NCBI GenBank assembly: GCA_016711435.1
Contig: JADJSY010000012.1
Span: 62,001 to 126,000, forward strand
Origin: Lewinellaceae bacterium
GTDB lineage: Bacteria > Bacteroidota > Bacteroidia > Chitinophagales > Saprospiraceae
Length of the DNA: 64,000 nt
Direction of reading: 5' to 3'
The notes beneath the pieces were generated by a model, which made no database searches, was not told the DNA's origin, and was given only the letters and a program-made list of their open reading frames with translations. Below are positions 26,630 through 35,372 of the stretch, piece after piece; the stretch's first letter is position 1; every line of letters starts with the position of its first letter. The position numbers were made by a program, and so were the translations under genes.

Positions 26630-29062
26630 CTATTCATTTTTCAAACTATCCACCGGATTGGCCCTTGCCGCGCTCAGGGTGCGCAGGCCTACGGTGAACA
26701 ATGCAACGGCCATTGCCATCCCGATTGTCAGTGCAAAAAGCCACCAGGACAGGGGCGTTTGGTATTGAAAATCCTGCAACCAGCGGTGCATGGCGTAATA
26801 AGCCAGCGGCGTTGCCACCACAGCAGCGATGAGTACCAGCAACAGGAAGTCGCGGCTCAATAACCCGACCACACTCGTGATAGAAGCGCCCAGTACTTTT
26901 CGGATGCCGATTTCTTTGGTACGTTGAACGGCCATAAGCGTGGCCAATCCATACAGTCCGAGGCAGGAAATAAAAATAGCCAGTCCGGCAAAGCCCCGGC
27001 AAAGGGCTGAAAAGCGCGATTCATCCCGGTAAAATTCGGCAATTTTTTCATCCATAAACTGGCCGTCGAATACCTGTTCGGGGAAAATACGTTCATGGAG
27101 TTGTTGAATGGCGGCGGTCGTTGCCTCCAGGTTTACAGGATGTATTTTGATGCCAACCGTACTGTAAATCGTTTTTCTGCTGAAAATGGCCATAGGTTTC
27201 ATCTCCTCGCGGGCTGAATTGGCGGTAAAATTCTGCATTACCCCGACAATCGCTTTAGGTTGGCCGCCGCCTATTCTCAAGTTTTTGCCGATGGCTTCCT
27301 GCGGATCCGTGACGCCTAATTTTTTGAGTAGCAATTCGTTGACCACAAACTCCCGCGCCGTATCGCTGGGCGATAATGCGCTCCCGGCGATGATACGCAG
27401 GCCGTATGTATGGAAATAGTCGGCGTCCACAATTTTCATGTATGTGCTGAAGGGAGCATCTTCCGTACTGTTGAATGCAAAGTTGCCAGCCCAGTTGTTG
27501 CCCGAAGAAGGTACGTCGCTGCTGAAACTGGCAGATATTACCGATGGAATGGTTTTCAGTTCATTTTTAAAACTTTCAAAACGCTGCACACTGGAACTGT
27601 CTGTGCTGATCCCCTGCAATACATATACCAGATCAGGCTGAAAACCCAGGTCCATTTTTTTGATAAAATTCATTTGGCTGATGATGACAAGCGTGCCGAT
27701 AATCAGCGCCTGTGCTATGACAAACTGTGTGACAACCAATGCTTTGCGCAGCGAAACGCCTCCGATGGTAGAGGAAGTGATACTATTTTTCAGCGCTTTT
27801 ACCGGTTCGAAACCCGACAGTACCAGCGCAGGATAAATTCCACCCAATAAACTAACCACAACCAGGGTTGCCAGAAGAAAAAGTAATGCAGCGGGATCGC
27901 TCAGAAATTGTTGCGTCGGCGGCACATCGGAGATGTATTGCAGCAGCGGCGCGCCAAGTCCAGCCAATGCGGCGCCTATAACAACTGCAAACGCAACAAT
28001 CAACACGGTTTCTCCCATAAACTGTTTGACCAATTGCCCACGGCTGCCACCCAGCGATTTGCGTACGCCTACTTCCCGCGAGCGGCCGGCGGCCTGCGCG
28101 GTGGCGAGGTTGACAAAATTGAAACATGCCATAGCCAATACCAGCGCACCGATCAGCGCGAGAATCCACAGGCGGCTTTTTTCCGTAATATGGGTGCCGG
28201 CAGCACTTCCATACCGCTCGTCGTAATGCACTTCGCTCAGCGGCTGGATCGCATGTGCACGTTTGCTGCGTGGGCCTTTGTACTGTTCCTGGCCGATCTG
28301 TGCGAGCGCTGTATTGGCGGCGGCCCATTGCCCGGCATCGGATAACAGCGCAAAAGCCTGGTCGTTGCTGCTGGTGCTGCCCCACTCGGGATTGTAATAA
28401 TATAAATCGGGTGCGTTCTTCAGGGTTTCATAAGAGACAAAGACATGGCACTGAAAATCGGAGTTTGGCGGCGGAGTGGCTACCACGCCACGAACAGTCA
28501 GCAAAGTGGAATTGTCCATTACCACTGTTTGACCGATGGCCATTTGCCAGGCGCCAAAACACTTTTCGGCCATTTTTTCAGACAACACCACGGAGTTCGG
28601 TTCGCGCAGCGCAGCGCTTGCGTCGCCTGCCAGCCAGGGCCAGTCGAAAATGGCAAAAAAGGAAGGCTCCGTAAAAATAGCCGTCTCGCGCTCATCGTCC
28701 GTCGCAAACTTGCGGCCCGACAAGCTGCCTGGCGTAGTAGGGACTGTGATGGTGGGCCACATTGTATGAATGCGGGTAAACTGCGTAAAAGCGGATACCT
28801 TTTGCCGCATTTCTTCCATGGCGGGTACCGGAACGCCCGCTGTAAATCCTGCCCCTTCCGTGTGGCTGAAATCGTTGGTCACGATGCGTCCGATGCGGTC
28901 GTAGTTTTTGAAAGAAGTATTAAAACTCAATTCATAATGCACCAGCCGGAAAATGAGCAGGCAGGCAGCCACGCCCACCGCCAGTCCGGCAATATTGATT
29001 GCGGAATAGGTGCGGTTTTTCAGTAGATGACGCAACGCGAGACGAAGATAGTTTTGTAGCAT
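26630..29062 (-). CDS. MacB/FtsX-type ABC transporter permease
   Basis: An 810-residue inner-membrane protein with the duplicated Bacteroidota layout: N-terminal membrane helix (NIAGLAVGVAACLLIF), MacB periplasmic core domain (about 45-250), FtsX-type helices with REVGVRKSLGGSRGQLVKQFMGETVLI near 335, a second periplasmic domain, and a second FtsX block with KEIGIRKVLGASITSVVGLLSRDF near 715. Such permeases pair with an ATPase to pull lipoproteins, peptides or signals through the periplasm. No ATPase gene is adjacent, so the partner is encoded elsewhere. Several paralogues per genome are usual in this phylum; the substrate is unknown. The frame is intact. Confidence 0.9.
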   Translation of the reverse strand: MLQNYLRLALRHLLKNRTYSAINIAGLAVGVAACLLIFRLVHYELSFNTSFKNYDRIGRIVTNDFSHTEGAGFTAGVPVPAMEEMRQKVSAFTQFTRIHTMWPTITVPTTPGSLSGRKFATDDERETAIFTEPSFFAIFDWPWLAGDASAALREPNSVVLSEKMAEKCFGAWQMAIGQTVVMDNSTLLTVRGVVATPPPNSDFQCHVFVSYETLKNAPDLYYYNPEWGSTSSNDQAFALLSDAGQWAAANTALAQIGQEQYKGPRSKRAHAIQPLSEVHYDERYGSAAGTHITEKSRLWILALIGALVLAMACFNFVNLATAQAAGRSREVGVRKSLGGSRGQLVKQFMGETVLIVAFAVVIGAALAGLGAPLLQYISDVPPTQQFLSDPAALLFLLATLVVVSLLGGIYPALVLSGFEPVKALKNSITSSTIGGVSLRKALVVTQFVIAQALIIGTLVIISQMNFIKKMDLGFQPDLVYVLQGISTDSSSVQRFESFKNELKTIPSVISASFSSDVPSSGNNWAGNFAFNSTEDAPFSTYMKIVDADYFHTYGLRIIAGSALSPSDTAREFVVNELLLKKLGVTDPQEAIGKNLRIGGGQPKAIVGVMQNFTANSAREEMKPMAIFSRKTIYSTVGIKIHPVNLEATTAAIQQLHERIFPEQVFDGQFMDEKIAEFYRDESRFSALCRGFAGLAIFISCLGLYGLATLMAVQRTKEIGIRKVLGASITSVVGLLSRDFLLLVLIAAVVATPLAYYAMHRWLQDFQYQTPLSWWLFALTIGMAMAVALFTVGLRTLSAARANPVDSLKNE

Positions 29063-29388
29063 ATTGTCTTTGTATGAGATTCTGGAACAAGCATTACTCC
29101 ACAGTTTATGCCGAATTGATAATAACCTGATTTTAAATCAATTGTGTATTCATAATTAGAAGTCCAGTGTTCAATATCGTACACATTTGTGCGCAGACGG
29201 ACGGCAATTTTACCACAATTTTCAAAAAACGATTGCTTCCGGCCAACCATTCTGCGGACATCAAACGTCTTTGTCATTATATCGTGACAAAAAGCAGCAT
29301 TTGGCTAAATATTTGCATCTGCCGTGCGTTATGATGTCCGTATCATTGTAATACCTTTGACAAAACTTAACGACTCAACATAAGCCCA
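29063..29388 (+). promoter_or_regulatory. 326-bp divergent control region with -7 element TACCTTTG
   Basis: The gap separates the permease gene from the divergent lipoprotein operon. TACCTTTG at 29352-29359 is an exact TAnnTTTG element 29 bases before the lipoprotein ATG. The rest is AT-rich, and no promoter for the permease is obvious. Confidence 0.5.
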
Positions 29389-30696
29389 ATGAATTTTTAC
29401 GGAAATAAATTGTTTGCCGTTTTGTTACTTGTCATGTTGTGGGCTGCCTGCAAGGAAGATCTTGTTATTGACAATTCAGATCAAAGATTTCCGCTCAACC
29501 TTCAAACCGAATCGGGTAACGATAAAGTGACCCTTCGCTGGGACGCTGCGAATGTTTCCGATTTTGAAAAATACGTTTTGGTTCGTTCCCGCAATCCTAT
29601 ACCTACCGGGTTGCGCCCGGTTTTTAGTACCGGTGAATTTGAAATCATTTTACAGTCGGATTCCGTACAAAAAACGGCATTTGTGGATCAGTCGCTGCCG
29701 ATCGTTGAAAAGCTGTTTTATAAACTTTACGTAAGTTTCAATGAGCGTTTTGTAGAAAGCGCGGCCATGGAGGTTTCATTTGATAACTTACTGGTAGATG
29801 GCAACGGGGCCGTCATCCGGTTTGTTCGCGATTCCAACTGGGTTATCCTGGGCGACGAATTTACCGGCATACTGCGCGTGGTGGATTACAACACCAAAAA
29901 GACCAAATCGCAACGCTCCGTACAGTTTACCAACGCCGATAATATGTGTCTGGATGTAGTGGTCGAAAACGGAAAAAGTGTACTCTACTGGTGGGCCGGC
30001 TACAACAATTTTTATAAGTTCAGTCTGCCGGAATTGACGCAGTTGGGTTTCTGGTCCGTTCCATTTTCCGGCTTCTCCGTATTGGCCGGATCGGGCGACA
30101 AAATATTTACCACCCAATATGATTATAATCAAAGTTTTGCGGTGCGCCGCAAAACAGATATGTCTGTTGTAAAGGAGCATTATCGCACGGATTATTATAC
30201 CCATCGTACGCTGGCAATGCTCGACAAAAGCACCAATCGAATCGTCGAGGCTTCTCCCTACCGCATTATGGTGTATAACGTGGATGAAACGAACGGCGAG
30301 GTAACGAATTTTGTAGAAAAAAATACCAATTCATTCAGTGTGTTCAACCGCGATATGCCGGTTTCCCAAAATGGCCAGTATTTTATTCCGCAATATGATG
30401 GTTCCGTGTACGACCAAAACCTGAACTTGATTGTACAGATACCCTTTCAGAACAACGGTTATGCAGATGTTGACTTTTCGGCCGATGGGCAATTCATATA
30501 TGTTGCATACCTCGATTTTTCTTTTGGCGGCACACTGATTCAGAAGTTTAAATTTCCCTCCTTAGAAGTAGTCGGTTCGCGCCGATTTAACAGCGCTTCT
30601 CCGAGGGCTTTAGAAGCGGTAGAAGGAGGCGTCATATTCGTCGGGAGCGGCGTAAACGGCTTTAATCAGGTACTTGTTAAAAAATTAGACTTATAA
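29389..30696 (+). CDS. Lipoprotein with fibronectin-like and propeller-like regions
   Basis: A 435-residue protein with a lipoprotein signal (LVMLWAAC, acylated Cys21). Residues about 35-130 look like one fibronectin type III domain (LNLQTESGNDKVTLRWDAANVSDFEKYVLVRSR is the first half). The remainder, with repeated short beta segments ending in motifs such as RVVDYNTKK, KFSLPEL and YIVAYLDF-like strands, resembles a beta-propeller. No catalytic motif is visible. It is followed after 2 bases by an outer-membrane protein and then a cytochrome c peroxidase, so it probably belongs to one cell-envelope operon. I do not recognise a named family. Confidence 0.72.
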   Translation: MNFYGNKLFAVLLLVMLWAACKEDLVIDNSDQRFPLNLQTESGNDKVTLRWDAANVSDFEKYVLVRSRNPIPTGLRPVFSTGEFEIILQSDSVQKTAFVDQSLPIVEKLFYKLYVSFNERFVESAAMEVSFDNLLVDGNGAVIRFVRDSNWVILGDEFTGILRVVDYNTKKTKSQRSVQFTNADNMCLDVVVENGKSVLYWWAGYNNFYKFSLPELTQLGFWSVPFSGFSVLAGSGDKIFTTQYDYNQSFAVRRKTDMSVVKEHYRTDYYTHRTLAMLDKSTNRIVEASPYRIMVYNVDETNGEVTNFVEKNTNSFSVFNRDMPVSQNGQYFIPQYDGSVYDQNLNLIVQIPFQNNGYADVDFSADGQFIYVAYLDFSFGGTLIQKFKFPSLEVVGSRRFNSASPRALEAVEGGVIFVGSGVNGFNQVLVKKLDL

Positions 30697-30698
30697 GT

Positions 30699-31370
30699 AT
30701 GATCCGAATTCTTTTTGTCGCCATTGCCTTGTTTGGATTTGCAGGCCATATATTCGGACAGGATGAATTACCTGTTAAAAAGCGAATGGCTGTTAGCAAT
30801 GAACTGGGTGTGAATTTTACCAATATCCTGAATAAAATCATCAAAGTTAACCGCGATTCTGCCAATGAAAACCCTTATTTACTGATATACAGGGTCGGTT
30901 TGGGTCGCAAATGGGGTATTCGTCTGGGCGCAGGCGGCTCGAATAAGTATGTGGAAACGAAAGAAGAGGGCTTTGCAGATTCGGAAACCAATCGAAACAC
31001 CGCTTTGGACACCCGTGTCGGCTTTGATTACCGCATGCCCCTGGGCAGGCGTTTTGAAGGCAGTTTCGGACTGGATGCGGTTGGAAAATGGCGCAAGGAC
31101 AAACAGGTAATTGACAGTGGTTTTGATATCATCGAACGGGTGGAACAGTTCCAGGGGTTTGGCGGCGGCCCTTTTGTCGGCCTTCATTTCTGGATCAATC
31201 CGAACCTGGCTATTTACACCGAAGCCAGTTTTTATATGATTTTTGGCGAGCGGGACAGCGCCCGTATTTTTCGAAATTTTCCCGAGTTGAACGACCAGAT
31301 TTTCCGGGAAAAAACAGAGGATCTGGTCACGATTTTGCCGTCCAGTATTTTCCTGATCTATCGTTTTTAA
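30699..31370 (+). CDS. Predicted outer-membrane beta-barrel protein
   Basis: A 223-residue protein with a signal peptide (residues 1-20, ending HIFGQ) and a run of amphipathic strands with alternating aromatic residues (LLIYRVGLGRKWGIRLGAGG, FDYRMPLGRRFEGSFGLDA, HFWINPNLAIYTEASFYMIF). It ends in a terminal strand finishing FLIYRF with a C-terminal phenylalanine, which fits insertion by the Bam machinery. It lies 2 bases after the lipoprotein gene and 33 bases before the peroxidase gene. Its role is unknown. Confidence 0.72.
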   Translation: MIRILFVAIALFGFAGHIFGQDELPVKKRMAVSNELGVNFTNILNKIIKVNRDSANENPYLLIYRVGLGRKWGIRLGAGGSNKYVETKEEGFADSETNRNTALDTRVGFDYRMPLGRRFEGSFGLDAVGKWRKDKQVIDSGFDIIERVEQFQGFGGGPFVGLHFWINPNLAIYTEASFYMIFGERDSARIFRNFPELNDQIFREKTEDLVTILPSSIFLIYRF

Positions 31371-31403
31371 GAACTTGTTTTTCATACCCTAAATATTTTT
31401 TAC

Positions 31404-32525
31404 ATGAAAAATATTCAACTTACTTCTATTGCTGCCTTGCTGATATTCGGCAGTATTTCCTTGCTTACCAACTGTAAAAAAGACACCGTGCTGCCTTATA
31501 AATACGAGGCAGATGTGTTGAATCTGCCGGATCAGCCATTTAAATATCGCGACCAGCAATTACCGTCCCATATGTCGCACCTGCAAGTTGTTCTGCAAAA
31601 CAAGGTGACCGACCACGGCGCCACCCTTGGGAGGGTATTATTTTATGACCCGAAATTATCGCTCAACAATAAAACAGCCTGCGCTTCCTGCCACCTGCAG
31701 GAAAAAGGTTTTGCCGATGCGTCGCGTTTCAGCATCGGCTTCGATGGAGGGCTGACCAAGCGAAATGCCAGTTCTATCACGAATCCTGCGGATATGCGGA
31801 CTTTTTTCTGGGATGCCCGCGAGGACAACCTGAAAGAAATGGTGCTGCAACCCATCAAAAACCATGTCGAAATGGGTATGGATAACTTCGATGCGCTGGA
31901 GAAAAAACTGGGCCTGCTGGATTATTACAAACCACTTTTTCAGAATGCATTCGGCGACGAAACCATCACCCGCGACCGCATAGCGGAAGCAATGAGTCAG
32001 TTTCTCAACTCTATGGTTTCTGCCAATTCGCCCTTCGACACGGCCATTCCGGGCAGCTGGGGCGTACAGAATCCCGGTTCCTTGACAGAAGAAGAGCAGC
32101 GGGGGCTGAACCTGTTCTTTGGCCAGGCGCAATGCGGCGTCTGCCACAATCCGAGCGCCGGCCAGGGCTTTTTCAATGAAACCTTTGCCGACATCGGCCT
32201 GGATAAAAATCCGGCAGACAAAGGATTGGGCGCCAATACGCCGGGCATGGATGGTATGTTCAAAATTCCCTCGCTGCGCAACATAGCACTTACTGCGCCC
32301 TATATGCACGACGGACGCTTTGCCACCCTGGAAGAAGTGGTGGATCATTATAGCGAGAACATCGAGGCTTCTGCCAATCTGCACTGGACTTTAAAGGATT
32401 TTAACGGCCAGCCGGTTCGTATGGGCCTCGCGGAGGCGGACAAAAAGGCCCTCGTGACTTTCCTGAAAGCCATGACGGATCAGCAGTATATCAACGATCA
32501 AAAATTTGCCGACCCGTTTAAATAG
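31404..32525 (+). CDS. Di-haem cytochrome c peroxidase, lipoprotein type
   Basis: A 373-residue periplasmic peroxidase of the MauG/CcpA family. The lipobox LTNC gives an acylated Cys24. Two haem motifs are present: CASCH at 93-97 and CGVCH at 244-248. KIPSLRNIALTAPYMHDGRFATLEEV near 290-315 is the conserved region between the second haem and the C-terminus, and GRVLFYDPKLS near 77 is typical of the N-terminal domain. It reduces hydrogen peroxide using electrons from c-type cytochromes. It is third in an operon with a lipoprotein and an outer-membrane protein. The gene is intact and of usual length. Confidence 0.93.
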   Translation: MKNIQLTSIAALLIFGSISLLTNCKKDTVLPYKYEADVLNLPDQPFKYRDQQLPSHMSHLQVVLQNKVTDHGATLGRVLFYDPKLSLNNKTACASCHLQEKGFADASRFSIGFDGGLTKRNASSITNPADMRTFFWDAREDNLKEMVLQPIKNHVEMGMDNFDALEKKLGLLDYYKPLFQNAFGDETITRDRIAEAMSQFLNSMVSANSPFDTAIPGSWGVQNPGSLTEEEQRGLNLFFGQAQCGVCHNPSAGQGFFNETFADIGLDKNPADKGLGANTPGMDGMFKIPSLRNIALTAPYMHDGRFATLEEVVDHYSENIEASANLHWTLKDFNGQPVRMGLAEADKKALVTFLKAMTDQQYINDQKFADPFK

Positions 32526-32563
32526 GAATATTGATTATCCTGTTGTACGGTAGATTGGTCTGT

Positions 32564-32731
32564 GAGGGTTCCATAGCCGCGTAGCGGTATAAGGTCGGTA
32601 GCAACAAACCGCTGTGTTCACATGTGCGCAGCACCGAAACAAAGGTTAAACGTTACGGTGCTACGCACCTGTGTACGCTGCTCTTTGGTTTGTCTACCGA
32701 CCTTATGCCGCTACGCGGCTATGGAACCCTC
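32564..32731. repeat. Long inverted repeat Q without word arms
   Basis: A 38-bp stem with one mismatch pairs 32564-32601 with 32694-32731 (outermost gagggttccatagccgcgta). Inside it a second 13-bp stem (32624-32636 with 32656-32668, one mismatch) holds GTGCGCAGCACCG. It follows the peroxidase stop by about 40 bases. It differs from the word palindromes in having no tandem words, though its inner part resembles the centre of palindrome E. Confidence 0.88.
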
Positions 32732-32746
32732 GTTGCTTTTTTTGCA

Positions 32747-32774
32747 CGAGCCATCCTGATTTCAGGGTGGCTCG
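32747..32774. repeat. Short strong hairpin
   Basis: A 13-bp stem (cgagccatcctga with tcagggtggctcg, one wobble pair) and a 2-base loop lie just after a T8 run. The T run is on the 5' side of the + strand, so it is not a normal intrinsic terminator for either direction. Confidence 0.6.
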
Positions 32775-32793
32775 CGTTGTTTGGCATGAGTGC

Positions 32794-32909
32794 GGGGTCG
32801 TAAGACCCGCGCACGGCGATAACGTCTGGCTCAAGCAAGAGTAATAACCAATGGCTTTCGTTTCGTTGATAAGCCAAGCGTTACAGCCGTGCGCAGGTCT
32901 TACGACCCT
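32794..32909. repeat. Inverted repeat R upstream of arginine deiminase
   Basis: A 24-bp arm at 32794-32817 (ggggtcgtaagacccgcgca start) pairs with 32886-32909 at 22 of 24 positions, and weaker pairing continues inwards. Together with Q it fills the 544-bp gap between the peroxidase and arginine deiminase genes. No gene is seen in this gap. Confidence 0.75.
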
Positions 32910-32995
32910 GCTATTCAATTCAGGATGTCTCCTGTTTCGGGGATGACCAAATGTATCTTCTCTCCTGAAATAACATTCCGGCAGAACCGTAAAAA

Positions 32996-33027
32996 TTGGA
33001 AATACCCTCTTATTCATCCTACCTTCG
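32996..33027 (+). promoter_or_regulatory. Probable promoter of arginine deiminase
   Basis: TTG at 32996-32998 and TACCTTCG at 33020-33027, 21 bases apart, approximate the phylum promoter with one mismatch in the -7 element. The ATG is 42 bases downstream. Confidence 0.4.
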
Positions 33028-33069
33028 CGGCGTTTTTAGCCTGACCACATATTTCCAAAAACACACATT

Positions 33070-34341
33070 ATGATGGACGCGAATAGCCGAATTTACATTG
33101 ACTCGGAGATTGGAAAACTTAAAAAAGTAATTGTACACCGCCCGGACGAGGGTATTGCCCGTATTACGCCCAAGCGGGCCGGCGAATTGTTGTTTGATGA
33201 TATTGTGCATTTGCCCAAAATGCAGGATGAGCACGACATTTTTGTCAATGTGCTGCGCGCATTCGTCGGCAAGGAAAATGTGCTGGAAGTGCGCGATCTG
33301 CTCGCTGAAAGCACCCGCGATGAAGAAAGTAAATACGAAGTAATCAACAAAATCACCGATTTTGAGGAGTTGCCGTATTCCTTTATTCCGCGCCTGGCGG
33401 GTTTGTCGCCCGAGCAATTAGCCGATACGCTGATTACCGGATACCTCGAACCGGAAGACCGCATCCTGTTCGACCCGATACCGAACCTGATCTTTACCCG
33501 CGACCTGGCTGTGACGGTCAAAGAGCACGTGATCATCACCAAAGCCGCCAAGGAAGCCCGTTTCCGGGAAAACTTCCTCACCCGGCTGATCTTCAGCAGC
33601 CACCCGGTTTTTCGCCGCCTGAAAGCGGACGGCAAAACCATCAACCTCAACCGGGTAGATAAATTCCCGCCCAATAAACGTGGTGAAACGATCAGCATTG
33701 AAGGCGGCGACGTGATGATGATCCACAACGATTACCTGCTCATCGGCTGCTCCGAACGCACCAACAATTACGCCTTCGAAGCGCTGAAAAACTACCTGTT
33801 CGACCGCGGCATCATCAAAAATGTGGTGCAGGTAAACATTCCCGCCGAACGCACCTACATGCACATCGACACAATTTTTACCCAAATCGGCCACAACCAC
33901 ATGGTAGGTTATAAACCCATTGTGCAGGACGGTCTGGGCTCTTTTGTGGATGTACACCGCTCGACAGGTGAAGAAGTGGAATATCCGAGCCTGAAAGATT
34001 TCCTGCTGGCGGAAGTCAATCCGAAAATGGAATTTATCTGGGCCGGTCGCGGAGAAAGCCCATATCAGGAGCGCGAACAATGGACGGACGGCTGCAACCT
34101 GGTCGCCCTGAAACCCGGCGTTGCCATCACCTATGACCGCAACCCCATTACGGAAAAGGCTTTTAAAGAAGTGGGCTACAAAGTGATCGGCGCGGAAAAA
34201 CTGCTGCGCGACATCGAAAATGGCAAAATAACGCCCGATAAGGTGGAAAATACCATCATCACCATTCCTTCCAACGAACTCTCCCGCGCGCGCGGCGGCT
34301 CGCACTGTATGACGTGTCCGATCGAGCGGGAACCGGCTTAA
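33070..34341 (+). CDS. arcA: Arginine deiminase
   Basis: A 423-residue enzyme of the guanidine-modifying superfamily that hydrolyses arginine to citrulline and ammonia. Characteristic segments are all present: KKVIVHRPDEG near 18, PNLIFTRDLAV near 146, SIEGGDVMMIH near 210, the catalytic histidine region MHIDTIFTQIGHNH near 265, and the nucleophile Cys413 in GGSHCMTCPIER close to the C-terminus. No ornithine carbamoyltransferase or carbamate kinase gene is adjacent, so this is not a complete arginine fermentation operon. It may serve arginine degradation or acid tolerance. The alternative ATG one codon later would change nothing important. Confidence 0.92.
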   Translation: MMDANSRIYIDSEIGKLKKVIVHRPDEGIARITPKRAGELLFDDIVHLPKMQDEHDIFVNVLRAFVGKENVLEVRDLLAESTRDEESKYEVINKITDFEELPYSFIPRLAGLSPEQLADTLITGYLEPEDRILFDPIPNLIFTRDLAVTVKEHVIITKAAKEARFRENFLTRLIFSSHPVFRRLKADGKTINLNRVDKFPPNKRGETISIEGGDVMMIHNDYLLIGCSERTNNYAFEALKNYLFDRGIIKNVVQVNIPAERTYMHIDTIFTQIGHNHMVGYKPIVQDGLGSFVDVHRSTGEEVEYPSLKDFLLAEVNPKMEFIWAGRGESPYQEREQWTDGCNLVALKPGVAITYDRNPITEKAFKEVGYKVIGAEKLLRDIENGKITPDKVENTIITIPSNELSRARGGSHCMTCPIEREPA

Positions 34342-34344
34342 TAC

Positions 34345-34540
34345 AGGAATGAGGATTGAGGAATGAGGAATGACCGAGCGGGATGTCCGACGTAAATCAG
34401 GAATGAGGGTTGAGGAATGAGGGATGACCGAGCGGGATGTCCGACGTAAATCAGGGATGAGGGTTGAGGAATGAGGCATGACCGAGCGGAATCCGACGTC
34501 ACGCTCGGTCATCCCTCAATCCTCATCCCTCATTCTTCTG
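34345..34540. repeat. Word palindrome J with 54-bp tandem units
   Basis: Two exact-length 54-bp units (34345-34398, 34399-34452) and a third partial unit each consist of GGAATGAGG words followed by the core GACCGAGCGGGATGTCCGAC and GTAAATC. The third unit closes into a hairpin (34488-34498 with 34502-34512) and is followed by the complementary arm. It lies between the convergent arginine deiminase and DUF2809 genes. Confidence 0.9.
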
Positions 34541-34554
34541 CCCTAGCAGGTCTT

Positions 34555-34920
34555 TTAGCCCCTTACTTTTTCAATAAACACGACAAGGGCAATTCCAGCA
34601 GTATATGCCAGTAAGTCCAACCACGCAAAAGAGGTTCCAATAACCGTGCTGGCGATTTTTGGATGCTGAAGACCCAGTTTTTCGACTAGATTAAAGTATT
34701 GCAGGATTTCAATGGCATAGGAAAACAACAATACAAATAGCGCTGCCTTAAAAACAGGAATATCCAGAAAGGATTTTATAAAACAGTAAATCAGCACGAC
34801 GACTAAAAGGTCGCCTATGTAAGGCCGGATAATCCGGTCATGCACAAAGAGGGCAATGAGCACTTCTATCCCGAATAGAATAACTGCACTAAAAAAATAT
34901 AGCCTGCTAAATTTCAGCAT
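34555..34920 (-). CDS. DUF2809 family membrane protein
   Basis: A 121-residue protein with four membrane segments (about residues 7-27, 33-50, 58-72 and 96-115). The pattern RPYIGDLLVVVLIYCFIKSF and ALFVLLFSYAIEILQYF, followed by GTSFAWLDLLAYTAGI, is that of DUF2809. The family has no defined function. It reads towards arginine deiminase with palindrome J between the stops. It starts 88 bases downstream of the stop of the small gene at 35009 on the same strand, so the two may be cotranscribed. Confidence 0.82.
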   Translation of the reverse strand: MLKFSRLYFFSAVILFGIEVLIALFVHDRIIRPYIGDLLVVVLIYCFIKSFLDIPVFKAALFVLLFSYAIEILQYFNLVEKLGLQHPKIASTVIGTSFAWLDLLAYTAGIALVVFIEKVRG

Positions 34921-35008
34921 ATTTCAAATAAAATCATCATTTTTTCGGTTTCCGTACCCTCAAATATTTACTAAAGATCTAATATCTTATTCTCATATTC
35001 TTCTATTG

Positions 35009-35323
35009 TCAACCTGGCACAGAAGGGACCTCAATTTTAAGGTTGCCTGTTCCTTTGGCAAAAGAAATATTCAAATAAACTTTTCTTTCCGCTTTAGAAT
35101 TTGAATTCAAGTATTCGAACTGCTGAACTCCTATAATTTTTGTCAATTCGTCATATAATTTGTCAATTTTAAATTCATCAATTTCAATCGTCATACTTAT
35201 AGAAATGTCTGAGAAGAGATGAAAATCAACAACGTCCCCATATTTTGAAATTACATTCTGAATTTTATTAATTGCAGCATGTCTTTCGTCATCACTAAAT
35301 CCTGTCCAAAAAATATTCTCCAT
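35009..35323 (-). CDS. Small hypothetical protein
   Basis: A 104-residue soluble protein starting MENIFWTGFSDDERHAAINK at the ATG 35321-35323. An in-frame extension further upstream reads only the word array and a purine tract and is rejected as coding. The sequence has alternating helix and strand character (FHLFSDISISMTIEIDEFKI, then KVYLNISFAKGTGNLKIEV), with no signal peptide or membrane segment. I do not recognise a family. A run of ten G (35335-35344, C on the coding strand) sits 11 bases before the start and could vary in length. Confidence 0.6.
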   Translation of the reverse strand: MENIFWTGFSDDERHAAINKIQNVISKYGDVVDFHLFSDISISMTIEIDEFKIDKLYDELTKIIGVQQFEYLNSNSKAERKVYLNISFAKGTGNLKIEVPSVPG

Positions 35324-35334
35324 TATTTGGAAGA

Positions 35335-35344
35335 GGGGGGGGGG
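35335..35344. repeat. G10 homopolymer in a leader
   Basis: A run of ten G on the + strand within a 40-bp purine tract lies between palindrome K and the start of the small gene at 35323. It is the longest homopolymer noticed in the window and is a candidate slippage site. Confidence 0.8.
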
Positions 35345-35372
35345 AGGAGGAAGAACAAAGGGGGGCAAAAAA

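Noticed and set aside
32731..32774. Intrinsic terminator formed by the 13-bp hairpin
   Set aside because: The T8 run lies on the 5' side of the hairpin on the + strand, so neither direction has a hairpin followed by a U run.
33070..34341. Complete arginine deiminase fermentation operon
   Set aside because: No ornithine carbamoyltransferase, carbamate kinase or arginine/ornithine antiporter gene is adjacent.
34345..34540. CRISPR-like array from the 54-bp repeated units
   Set aside because: Units are contiguous without unique spacers, only two to three copies exist, they close into a palindrome, and no cas genes are nearby.
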